Shown: piece by piece, positions 45,210 through 52,929 of the stretch
Layout of the letters: every line of letters starts with the position of its first letter
Position numbering within the stretch: the stretch's first letter is position 1
Source of the DNA: Paenibacillus swuensis
Lineage (GTDB): Bacteria > Bacillota > Bacilli > Paenibacillales > DY6
Direction of reading: 5' to 3'
Length of the DNA stretch: 64,000 nt
Assembly (NCBI RefSeq): GCF_001644605.1
Contig: NZ_CP011388.1
Location: 4,259,501 to 4,323,500, forward strand
Made by a program: the position numbers and the translations under genes
The notes under the pieces: model-generated
Database searches by the model: none
What the model saw: the letters and a program-made list of their open reading frames with translations, nothing else
Told to the model about the DNA's origin: nothing

Positions 45210-46334
45210 TTAAACTAACAGACCGCGGTCAACTTGATTCATGGTGACTTGAACCAATTCATACGAAGAGACGTTCGGTGTGATTGAACCGTTGGGACCC
45301 AAGATCACATTCTCTAAGTCCGCGCCTGGAGGCACCGTACATCCTTCTAAAATTACGCAATTCTTTACGCGGGCTCCGCGTTCAATATGCACTTTGCTGA
45401 ATATTACCGAACTTTCCACACTTCCTTCAATGACACAGTCACCCGCAATCAACGAATTACGAACGATGGATTGTTGGGAATAATGTGTCGGAGAAGATTC
45501 CTCGGCATGGGTATAGATGGTATGATCACCGCCAAACAGTTGATCCCATACCTGCGGCTTCAACAAGTCCAGGCTGTGTTTCAGATAACTTCCGGCAGAA
45601 TCAATATGCGCCGTATAACCATAGTACGGATGTGCAAATACATCATATTGGTCGGCGTTCTCCAGAACTGCATTCATGAGCACGGTGTGAATACCTTCAT
45701 CATAAGTTTTCTTAATCAGATCAATTAAGAAGGTCCGACTCATCATGGCCGTGCCTAAGAACACATTCTGTATTCCCCTGCGGTTCATACCGGCTTCTTC
45801 CGTTGCGATGACATATCCTTTACGGTCAAGTGTCAACACATCGCAATCCAATGAAACTTCTTCTTGCATCGAATCTGTTGGCTTATACAGCAAAGTAACT
45901 TCAGCACCGCGCTGTTCATGCACTTGACGCATTTGGAGGTAATTTTCCGTACATAACACATGACTGGAAGTAAGGATTACATATTTCTCCTCACAGCTTT
46001 CTAGGTAATCGAGATGGCTATGGAATTTATGCACATCACCTGTCATATAACCAAAGTCAAGTACAGTCGGCAACACCGTCAAACCGCCGCGACGACGACG
46101 TTCCATCCCCCATGTCCGTCCGGACGATACATGATTAATCAGCTCACGGGATTGGACATTGGAAAGTACCGCCGCTTTCGTGATACCTGAGTTCACCAGG
46201 TTCGAAAGCGCGAAATCCACCAGTTTGTAATTCGCTGCAAAAGGCAAAGTCCCTACACAACGGTTCCACGTCAAATCAGAGAGTGCCTCTTCTCTTTGAT
46301 GTGTCAAATTAACAATACCCAGTATATCCTGCAT
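45210..46334 (-). CDS. glgD: Glucose-1-phosphate adenylyltransferase regulatory subunit GlgD
   Basis: GlgD joins GlgC to make ADP-glucose for glycogen. The 374 residues have the nucleotidyltransferase fold with TLPFAANYKLVDFALSNLVNSGI in the N-terminal half and left-handed beta-helix hexapeptide repeats in the C-terminal third. The usual GlgC catalytic start (GGEGSRL) is absent, as expected for GlgD. It follows glgC by two bases. No glgA or glgP lies here, so the pair may be a specialised stress-linked module. Confidence 0.92.
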   Translation of the reverse strand: MQDILGIVNLTHQREEALSDLTWNRCVGTLPFAANYKLVDFALSNLVNSGITKAAVLSNVQSRELINHVSSGRTWGMERRRRGGLTVLPTVLDFGYMTGDVHKFHSHLDYLESCEEKYVILTSSHVLCTENYLQMRQVHEQRGAEVTLLYKPTDSMQEEVSLDCDVLTLDRKGYVIATEEAGMNRRGIQNVFLGTAMMSRTFLIDLIKKTYDEGIHTVLMNAVLENADQYDVFAHPYYGYTAHIDSAGSYLKHSLDLLKPQVWDQLFGGDHTIYTHAEESSPTHYSQQSIVRNSLIAGDCVIEGSVESSVIFSKVHIERGARVKNCVILEGCTVPPGADLENVILGPNGSITPNVSSYELVQVTMNQVDRGLLV

Positions 46335-46336
46335 GA

Positions 46337-47536
46337 TTAACCGATCCTTTCAAGAAGATGTAATAGTTGCTTTTCGCGGGAAGTAAAGACGATGGTATTG
46401 TCCTTTTCAACCGGGTTCAAATCTTCTTTGCAGAAGAGCGAAACCTGTTGTGAATTGCCGATCATATCTCCGTCCGCAATGATAGTGCCTTCTCCAATGA
46501 TCGCGTTATGAATTTGCACATTCTCACCAATCTTCACATTCGGCATAATGACCGAGTTTCGGATCAAGGAGCCCTGTCCCACCTGAACACCATAAGAAAG
46601 AACGGAGCTATCAACGTCCCCGAAGATCTGGCAGCCTTCGCTTAACAATGAATTGCTTACAGAAGCGGGACCGCCGATATATTGCGGTGCACGATTCTGA
46701 TTAGCCGTATACAGGGGCCAAGCTTTGGAATTCAACCGAAATTCCGGTTCATCCCCCAATAAATCCATGTGGGCATCCCAGAGACTTTCAATCGTGCCGA
46801 CATCTCTCCAATACCCTTCGAAAGGATAAGCGTAAAGCTTCACATCATTGGCAAGCATGGCCGGAATGACATCTTTACCGAAGTCATGAGTGGAGCCCGG
46901 CATTTGCTCATCTCGCAGCAGATACGTGCGCAGAACATCCCATTTGAAAACATAAATGCCCATGGACGCCAAGTTGCTCTTCGGCTGCGCCGGCTTTTCC
47001 ACAAATTCTGTAACTCGGTTCCGATCATCTGTCGACATGATGCCGAAGCGGCTCGCTTCATCCCATTTCACGCCGATGACTGAAATCGTGACATCCGCAC
47101 CGGTTTCCTTATGTCGGTCAATCAAGGCGCGATAGTCCATGTTATAAATGTGATCTCCGGATAAAATAAGCACGTGTTCCGGATTGCAGCTATCCAGATA
47201 ATTGAGATTCTGGTATACCGCATTTGCCGTACCGGTATACCATTTCATCTCCTTCTTCTCCATGTACGGAGGCAGAACGGTTAAACCGCCGCGATCATGA
47301 TGCAGGTCCCATGGTGTTCCGACACCGAGGTGAGATCCCAGCGCAAGCGGTTGGTACTGAGTCAATACGCCGACCGTATCAATCCCTGAATTTGCGCAAT
47401 TGCTCAATGCAAAATCAATGATTCGATACTTCCCTCCAAAATGGACTGCGGGCTTAGCTACGTTGGCCGTGAGCGCTTTCAGTCTTGAACCCTCTCCTCC
47501 CGCCAAAAGCATCGCCACACATTCTGTTTGTTTCAT
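46337..47536 (-). CDS. glgC: Glucose-1-phosphate adenylyltransferase
   Basis: The catalytic subunit that makes ADP-glucose from ATP and glucose 1-phosphate. The 399-residue protein has [16 protein letters not shown] near 8-23, [25 protein letters not shown] (key block [12 protein letters not shown]), [13 protein letters not shown] and the substrate-binding VEKPAQPK, plus C-terminal hexapeptide repeats. It is the first gene of glgCD and has a sigma-B-type promoter upstream (47610-47635), which suggests that storage of glycogen is triggered by stress. Confidence 0.95.
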   Translation of the reverse strand: MKQTECVAMLLAGGEGSRLKALTANVAKPAVHFGGKYRIIDFALSNCANSGIDTVGVLTQYQPLALGSHLGVGTPWDLHHDRGGLTVLPPYMEKKEMKWYTGTANAVYQNLNYLDSCNPEHVLILSGDHIYNMDYRALIDRHKETGADVTISVIGVKWDEASRFGIMSTDDRNRVTEFVEKPAQPKSNLASMGIYVFKWDVLRTYLLRDEQMPGSTHDFGKDVIPAMLANDVKLYAYPFEGYWRDVGTIESLWDAHMDLLGDEPEFRLNSKAWPLYTANQNRAPQYIGGPASVSNSLLSEGCQIFGDVDSSVLSYGVQVGQGSLIRNSVIMPNVKIGENVQIHNAIIGEGTIIADGDMIGNSQQVSLFCKEDLNPVEKDNTIVFTSREKQLLHLLERIG

Positions 47537-47609
47537 TCTATATCGTCACCTTTCATCGTGTAGTAAACATAGTCTGTGATACGAACGTTTCAACGTTTGA
47601 TATGAATTT

Positions 47610-47635
47610 ATACACGCAATGCTATCATTTGAAAC
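47610..47635 (-). promoter_or_regulatory. Sigma-B-type promoter for glgCD
   Basis: Minus strand GTTTCA-N14-GTGTAT, 74 bases before the glgC start. Confidence 0.6.
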
Positions 47636-47710
47636 AATATATTTTGGATAATGTCACGAAGTTTCATAGAAAGGGGAATGAATCATGAGTTTCATGTAAA
47701 AGTAAACAAG

Positions 47711-47753
47711 AAAAAGCCGATCCGATCTCCGTAGGAGAATTCGAATCGGCTTT
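47711..47753 (-). terminator. Terminator of the rsbV-rsbW-sigB operon
   Basis: On the minus strand AAAGCCGAT pairs with ATCGGCTTT around a folded loop and is followed by TTCTTG. Confidence 0.8.
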
Positions 47754-47764
47754 ACATGGATATA

Positions 47765-48541
47765 TTAACCATCCATCACATCTTGATACCCTGTAAGTAA
47801 GTCCTTTAATTTATCCACAGCGCGTTTCTGAATGCGGGATACGCTCATCTGGGATACTCCGAGCATCTGTGCAATCATACGCTGAGATAATCCTTTCTCA
47901 TAAGCCAGCACTAGAACCTTCTGTTCTTCTTCTTTCAGTTTCACAAAGGCTTCGCGCAAATCCAGTTTCTTCTCAACGGAATCATAATCGTCAACCCCGC
48001 TGCCGATGAGATCGCCGATTGTAGCCGCGCTTTCTTCATGCGAAAGCGGAGTGTCCAAGGATACATACTTGTAACACTCGCGACCTGCAAGTACTTCCAT
48101 CGTTTCTTCCAAAGAAAGATCCAGGTGTTGCGCGATTTCTTCCACAGAAGGAGAGCGCTCCAACTTGACCGTAAGATCGTCAATAGCTTGTTGGATGACG
48201 AAGCCCTTCTCTTTCACCCGGCGCGGCACTTGAACATACCACGCCTTATCGCGCAGATAGTTTTTCATGTGACCGATTACGCTCTTCATAGCGTACGGTT
48301 CAAATTGAATACCTACATTTGTATCATATTGGTCAAACAATCGGAGCAGGGAGAGTTGCCCTACTTGATACAGATCTTCATACAAATCGGGACGGTTACG
48401 AGATATTTTGCCTGCCGCGATTTTCACAATCGGCTCGTATTGTTTGAGCAATTCGGTAGCGATATCGTTGTCATGACTTTGCTGGTATTCTAAGATCTGT
48501 CCGATCCAGTCTCTTGGTGAATCCGAAGCTGAATTCGGCAT
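47765..48541 (-). CDS. sigB: SigB-family sigma factor, copy B
   Basis: A 258-residue stress sigma factor. Region 2 has PDLYEDLYQVGQLSLLRLFDQYD (key block DLYQVGQLSLLRLF) and VQVPRRVKEKG; region 4 has the helix-turn-helix LSQRMIAQMLGVSQMSVSRIQKRA (key block VSQMSVSRIQKRA). Because an intact RsbV and RsbW precede it in the B. subtilis order, this is the likely functional SigB equivalent. Its start ATG shares one base with the rsbW stop codon (TAATG). Close paralogue of copy A. Confidence 0.94.
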   Translation of the reverse strand: MPNSASDSPRDWIGQILEYQQSHDNDIATELLKQYEPIVKIAAGKISRNRPDLYEDLYQVGQLSLLRLFDQYDTNVGIQFEPYAMKSVIGHMKNYLRDKAWYVQVPRRVKEKGFVIQQAIDDLTVKLERSPSVEEIAQHLDLSLEETMEVLAGRECYKYVSLDTPLSHEESAATIGDLIGSGVDDYDSVEKKLDLREAFVKLKEEEQKVLVLAYEKGLSQRMIAQMLGVSQMSVSRIQKRAVDKLKDLLTGYQDVMDG

Positions 48542-48996
48542 TAGGCCATCTCCTTCTCCTGGCTGCGGCTTAGCAGTTTGGTCAGTACAACCTCCGTACC
48601 GGTTTCGCTTTCTACACGTACATCATCCATGAGTGCTTGCATCAAGTAAAGCCCTAACCCACCTGCTTGCACTTCATCCAATTGCTTGTTGTGCATTGAA
48701 GCATTCTCTGTATCACGTCCGCCCACATCGAAGCTTTTACCTTCGTCTTTAACCGTAATCGTTAAAGAATCGATACCGCGCTCGAAGCGGATTTCCATAT
48801 ATCCCGCCGCAATCCCTTCATAAGCATGAAGCACAGCATTGTTACAGGCTTCAGATACGGCTACTTTCATGTCCTCGACTTGTTCATACGTAAATCCCAT
48901 CTTTACAGCTATGCCGTACAGGGTCAATCTAACAATATCCACATACTCCGCGTCTGCCGGCAATCTCAGACTAACGTATTTATCAGATGCATTCAT
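48541..48996 (-). CDS. rsbW: Anti-sigma-B factor / serine kinase RsbW
   Basis: A 151-residue GHKL protein that binds SigB and phosphorylates RsbV. Its ATP-binding motifs are intact: N-box SEACNNAVLHAY near 45-56, G1 box KDEGKSFD and G2 box GGLGLYLMQ, in contrast with the copy at 43934-44389. It follows rsbV by 18 bases. This anti-sigma factor may also act on copy A; this cannot be told from sequence. Confidence 0.94.
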   Translation of the reverse strand: MNASDKYVSLRLPADAEYVDIVRLTLYGIAVKMGFTYEQVEDMKVAVSEACNNAVLHAYEGIAAGYMEIRFERGIDSLTITVKDEGKSFDVGGRDTENASMHNKQLDEVQAGGLGLYLMQALMDDVRVESETGTEVVLTKLLSRSQEKEMA

Positions 48997-49014
48997 TCTG
49001 TTCCCTTCCCTTTC

Positions 49015-49347
49015 TTATGCAAATTGTCCGTTGGTTGGAATAAATTTCGATACACCCGTCATATCGAATAAACGCTTGATCTTAACCGGAATTTCCTCCA
49101 CTAAAAAAGGACCTTCATTCGCCGTTCTAGCTTTGAGTATGGAGAGGATAATGCCGATGCCTGTGCTGTCAATATAACTTAATTCTTTAAGGTTCAAGAT
49201 TAATGTACGTTCTGTCTGTTCAATTAGCGGTTCCACCGCGGAACGCATTTCACCGGCCATCGACAAATCCAGTTCTCCGCTGATGTAAACTACACATTCA
49301 GTTTCTTTGTTTTCTGTTGTTACTTTGAACTTATCCATTTGATTCAT
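49015..49347 (-). CDS. rsbV: Anti-anti-sigma factor RsbV
   Basis: A 110-residue STAS-domain protein. The phosphorylation site is in LSYIDSTGIGIIL, with Ser in the DSTG motif near 60-63, identical in pattern to B. subtilis RsbV. Unphosphorylated RsbV captures RsbW and frees SigB. It is the first gene of the rsbV-rsbW-sigB operon; the window lacks rsbR/S/T but has a REC-PP2C phosphatase (56620-57750) that could be its activator. Confidence 0.95.
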   Translation of the reverse strand: MNQMDKFKVTTENKETECVVYISGELDLSMAGEMRSAVEPLIEQTERTLILNLKELSYIDSTGIGIILSILKARTANEGPFLVEEIPVKIKRLFDMTGVSKFIPTNGQFA

Positions 49348-49396
49348 TAAGATCCCTCTCTATATACAAAGTTATTTTATAACTATCTGTGTTAAT

Positions 49397-49422
49397 TAAA
49401 CCACATTTGTTAGCTTTGAAAC
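49397..49422 (-). promoter_or_regulatory. Sigma-B-type promoter of rsbV-rsbW-sigB
   Basis: Minus strand GTTTCA-N14-GGTTTA, about 50 bases before the rsbV start. It fits autoregulation, as in B. subtilis. The -10 is weak. Confidence 0.5.
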
Positions 49423-49466
49423 ATCTAAACGAAAAATGTATTTTCGGGACTTTTTGCATACTTCCT

Positions 49467-49492
49467 GTTTAATTTTCCTAAAGCGGTGGTAA
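49467..49492 (+). promoter_or_regulatory. Sigma-B-type promoter for the 52-residue gene
   Basis: GTTTAA-N14-TGGTAA. The -35 is the exact sigma-B consensus. It is divergent to the rsbV promoter; -35 elements are 44 bases apart. Confidence 0.6.
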
Positions 49493-49541
49493 GGAAAGAT
49501 AGACGTTGAGACGAATTACCCAAATACAGGAGGTTAGGATC

Positions 49542-49700
49542 ATGGACGAAAATAAGAATGTTGAAATTGAACAACGGCATGTTGAGCACAAATCGGATTC
49601 AAGTTTGGTTGCTTCAACTCTAATCAAATATTTGGCATACGTCATCATTATCTTCGGAATCCTTTATTTCTTGGTTCAATACGTTTTCCCTAAATTCTAG
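49542..49700 (+). CDS. Small single-span membrane protein
   Basis: A 52-residue protein (ATG at 49542, behind CAGGAGG; a longer reading to 49506 is not preferred). Residues 1-22 are charged (MDENKNVEIEQRHVEHKSD) and 23-48 form one membrane segment (LIKYLAYVIIIFGILYFLVQYV), ending in FPKF. No family recognised. A sigma-B-type promoter lies directly upstream. Confidence 0.75.
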   Translation: MDENKNVEIEQRHVEHKSDSSLVASTLIKYLAYVIIIFGILYFLVQYVFPKF

Positions 49701-49730
49701 ATTTTCAAATTACTACAGAGGTGACATCGA

Positions 49731-49922
49731 ATGAGAACGCAAACGATACAAGTAATGAAGAAAAATAAACAATTCTTAAGCTCCCCCGTACGCGCAGTGA
49801 AGAAGCATGCGGAATCCAAGGATCATCCTCTTCAGGAATTTTACAAGCTGATGCTGGAGTACGGGACGCCGAAGACCAAACAACAAATACTCCAGATGGG
49901 ATTAGCATCCCCAGTTAAGTAA
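49731..49922 (+). CDS. Small basic protein of unknown function
   Basis: A 63-residue, Lys/Gln-rich soluble protein starting MRTQTIQVMKKNKQF and containing QEFYKLMLEYGTPKTKQQILQMG, given as key block FYKLMLEYGTPKTK. An AGAGGTG site precedes it; it follows the 52-residue gene by 30 bases and ends at a terminator, so both share the same stress promoter. I do not recognise a family. Confidence 0.7.
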   Translation: MRTQTIQVMKKNKQFLSSPVRAVKKHAESKDHPLQEFYKLMLEYGTPKTKQQILQMGLASPVK

Positions 49923-49943
49923 ATTAACTGCATCAGTGGACAT

Positions 49944-49988
49944 GAGAAAAGCCGGATTAGAGTCAAGACTCTAATCCGGCTTTTCTCA
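49944..49988. terminator. Bidirectional terminator overlapping the end of a kinase gene
   Basis: GAGAAAAGCCGGATTAGAGT and its complement form an 18- to 20-pair perfect stem with T-runs on both sides. The stop codon of the minus-strand kinase gene lies inside it. Confidence 0.9.
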
Positions 49989-52022
49989 TGTGAGAATCTG
50001 GTGCAACAAACGTTTAACCTGTTCCAGTTTCAGTGGTTTAGGAATAAAGTCGATCATGCCGGCATCCAAACATTTTTCTTTATCTCCATCTAACACGTTG
50101 GCGGTCATAGCCACCATCGGGGGGTGCTTGTCTGTCCTTGCATGAATCAATCTCGCAGCCTCCAAACCGTCCATTACTGGCATATGGATATCCAAGAGAA
50201 TGAGATCATAGTCCCTGGTTTCCGACCATTGTACCGCAAGTTCACCGTTTTCCGCGATGTCAAAGCTGTAGCCTAACTTTTGAAGCATACACGAAATTAA
50301 CTGCTGATTAATATCATTATCCTCCGCTACAAGGATATGTTTATGCTGAAGCTCACCTTCAGCCTCCGCACTGCTGGCACAATAGGGTTCCGTTTCTTCC
50401 ATGAAGTGATCCGACTTGTAAGGTTCCAACAGAATGGTAAATATAAACATCGTCCCGTTTTGCTCTTCGGGAGTTTCCACCCGAATCCGGCCCCCCATCA
50501 GTTCAACCAAATTTTTGCAGATGGCTAAACCCAATCCGGTTCCGCCGTATTTACGCGTCATGGATGAGTCCAATTGAGAGAAAGGCTTGAACAGCTGCGG
50601 CATTTTATCTGCCTGAATCCCGATACCCGTATCACGCACACAGAATTCTAGTTCAATATATTCCTCGTCCTCTTGCTTCTTAGAAACAACAATATAGACG
50701 CCGCCTTGATCCGTGAATTTCACCGCGTTTCCGACCAGGTTCATCAGGACTTGACGCAGCCTCGTTACATCGCCAATGTACCAAGACGGAAGGCCAGGAT
50801 CAATACAAGTCACCATTTCAAGATTGCGCTCTTTGGACTTGGCGCTAAATAGATCCAATGTCTCTTCTATGCAAGAAGAGATACTGAAAGGATGCGGATC
50901 CAGCTCCATTCTTCCGGATTCCATCTTGGAAATATCCAAAATATCGTTGATAATCGCAACGAGGGAATCACCGCTCTTCCGAATAATATCGGCATATTCA
51001 CGCTGCTCTTCGGATAAATCGGTTTCCAATAGCAGATCCGTCATGCCGATGACTCCGTTCATGGGTGTACGAATTTCATGGCTCATCATGGCGAGAAACT
51101 CCGTCTTGGCTCTGGCGGCGATCTCCGCTTTTTCTTTAGCGTAAACCAATTGTCGCTCCGCTTGCTTTCGCTCCGTAATATCCGAGACAGTGCAGGCAAA
51201 AATTCTTACTTCATCGATGAGGGCTTCACCTATCTGTATTTCAGCATCAAACGAGGTACCATTGGCGCGTCTGGGTTTCACTTCAGACAACTTACCTACT
51301 ATATATTTTCCGGACAAACCCTTTCCTGCTGCCTCGCCGGAACGATTCTCAAGGTCAGAAAGAGCAGGAAGAATCAGGTGTATGTCTTTATCAACCAGAT
51401 CCGTGTCAGGATAACCAAACATGATTTCCACTGCGGGATTGACCGTCATAATTCGACCTTCTTCATTAAACGTAATCATGGAATCGATCGAGGTTTGGTG
51501 AATCATCCTTGCCTGTGCTTCCACTTTGGTCAATGAATACGTGACCCTAAGCAGCTCGTTGTTCATTTTCTCAAGCTCGAGTGTTTTCTGGTGCAAAAGG
51601 TTCGTTTGCATTTGTAATGTTTTTGTGCTGATATACAGGCTGACAAAGCCTTCAATCTTGGATTTCAGAATCTGGGGAACGAACGGCTTGACCATATAAT
51701 CCATAGCGCCGACCGAATAGCCGGCAAATAAGTGATTCGTTTCTTTACTGTTCGCTGAAATAAAAATGATCGGGATGTGTTTGGTTTTGTCTCTCGCTTT
51801 AATCAGTCTGGCGGTTTGAAAACCATCCATTCCGGGCATTTGCACATCCAGCACAATTACGGCAAAATCATATTTAAGCAGGTACCGTAACGCTTCTTCA
51901 CCGGAATTCGCTTTAATCAAGTTGTAGTTTTCATCGGTTAGTACGGCTTCAAGCGTCAACAGGTTTTCAGGTTGATCATCGACCAGTAACAGATTGACGG
52001 GTTCGTTATATGATTGAGACAT
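49986..52022 (-). CDS. Hybrid sensor histidine kinase, REC-PAS-HisKA-HATPase-REC
   Basis: A 678-residue soluble kinase with no membrane span. Residues about 8-125 form a receiver (VDDQPENLL, LDVQMPGMDG, Lys of MVKPF). A coiled-coil linker and a PAS domain (about 170-295, with MITFNEEGRIMTVNPA) follow. The HisKA box FLAMMSHEIRTPMNG lies near 314-328 and the ATPase has NAVKFTDQGG, DTGIGI and GGTGLGLAIC. The C-terminal receiver (about 555-676) has AEDNDINQQL and LLDIHMPVMDG. It is the last gene of the four-gene operon with cheR, the large hybrid kinase and the phosphatase. Confidence 0.93.
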   Translation of the reverse strand: MSQSYNEPVNLLLVDDQPENLLTLEAVLTDENYNLIKANSGEEALRYLLKYDFAVIVLDVQMPGMDGFQTARLIKARDKTKHIPIIFISANSKETNHLFAGYSVGAMDYMVKPFVPQILKSKIEGFVSLYISTKTLQMQTNLLHQKTLELEKMNNELLRVTYSLTKVEAQARMIHQTSIDSMITFNEEGRIMTVNPAVEIMFGYPDTDLVDKDIHLILPALSDLENRSGEAAGKGLSGKYIVGKLSEVKPRRANGTSFDAEIQIGEALIDEVRIFACTVSDITERKQAERQLVYAKEKAEIAARAKTEFLAMMSHEIRTPMNGVIGMTDLLLETDLSEEQREYADIIRKSGDSLVAIINDILDISKMESGRMELDPHPFSISSCIEETLDLFSAKSKERNLEMVTCIDPGLPSWYIGDVTRLRQVLMNLVGNAVKFTDQGGVYIVVSKKQEDEEYIELEFCVRDTGIGIQADKMPQLFKPFSQLDSSMTRKYGGTGLGLAICKNLVELMGGRIRVETPEEQNGTMFIFTILLEPYKSDHFMEETEPYCASSAEAEGELQHKHILVAEDNDINQQLISCMLQKLGYSFDIAENGELAVQWSETRDYDLILLDIHMPVMDGLEAARLIHARTDKHPPMVAMTANVLDGDKEKCLDAGMIDFIPKPLKLEQVKRLLHQILT

Positions 52023-52050
52023 ATTCTCATTCTTCCTCCTTTCCTGTGAA

Positions 52051-52890
52051 CTATCTAACCTTGCGGTAAAGCTTCTCTTTATCGCTCAACACTTCATATT
52101 GAGCCATATGGGCGGTGAAATTAATGGATTCTTTATTTCCTAATGCCAATACGCCGTCCATAGCCAAACTTTCGTAGAATAATCTGTGAACTCTGTCCTG
52201 AAGCACTTTATCGAAGTAAATCATTACATTCCGGCAAAAGATGACCTGAAACTCATTAAAAGATCGGTCCGTGGCGAGATTGTGTTCTGCGAAAATAATA
52301 TTTTTCTTTAGAAATGGCTGGAAAATGACGGAATTATATTTAGCCGTATAATACTCCGAGAACGACTGCGTGCCGCCGGCATCCATATAATTCTTCGTGT
52401 AATCTTTCATCTTCTCCAGAGGAAATAAACCTTCTTTGGCTTTATCCAGAGAGAATTGGTTCATATCCGTCGCGTAAATCCGGGTACGATCATATAATCC
52501 TTCTTCGTGCAGCATGATCGCCATAGAATAAACTTCTTCCCCGGTTGAGCACCCAGCATGCCATATACGCAAGTAGGGATAGTTCCTTAAAATCGGTATT
52601 AGATGTTCGCGAAACCATCGAAACATCGTCGGATTGCGGAACATTTCAGTCACAGGAATACTTAAATCAGAAAGCAGTCTTTCCAGCGCTCCCCGATCGT
52701 GTAATATTCTTTCTTGCAAAGCGGATACCGTTTGTAGCTTCTCTGTATGAATCCGGTGCCAGATCCGACGCCGCAGGGAAGAGTATGCGTAATTCCGAAA
52801 ATCGAAACCATAGAACCGATGAATACCGTCCAGCATCAATTCTATTTCAATTTTCTCCCGTTCATCTTCGCGGTTCATCATGTCATCCAT
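52051..52890 (-). CDS. CheR-type protein-glutamate methyltransferase (RsbM-like)
   Basis: A 279-residue CheR homologue. The N-terminal helical domain is followed by the SAM motif IWHAGCSTGEEVYSMAI near 109-125, then IYATDMNQFSLDKAK and the FNEFQVIFCRNVMIYFD block near 215-231. Lone CheR genes beside hybrid stress kinases occur in the B. cereus group, where RsbM methylates the sensor kinase RsbK and damps SigB activation. No CheB methylesterase and no chemoreceptor gene lies nearby, which supports that role rather than chemotaxis. Confidence 0.88.
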   Translation of the reverse strand: MDDMMNREDEREKIEIELMLDGIHRFYGFDFRNYAYSSLRRRIWHRIHTEKLQTVSALQERILHDRGALERLLSDLSIPVTEMFRNPTMFRWFREHLIPILRNYPYLRIWHAGCSTGEEVYSMAIMLHEEGLYDRTRIYATDMNQFSLDKAKEGLFPLEKMKDYTKNYMDAGGTQSFSEYYTAKYNSVIFQPFLKKNIIFAEHNLATDRSFNEFQVIFCRNVMIYFDKVLQDRVHRLFYESLAMDGVLALGNKESINFTAHMAQYEVLSDKEKLYRKVR

Positions 52891-52929
52891 GGCTATAACT
52901 TCCTTTTTGTCCAGATCTTCTAGTATAAA

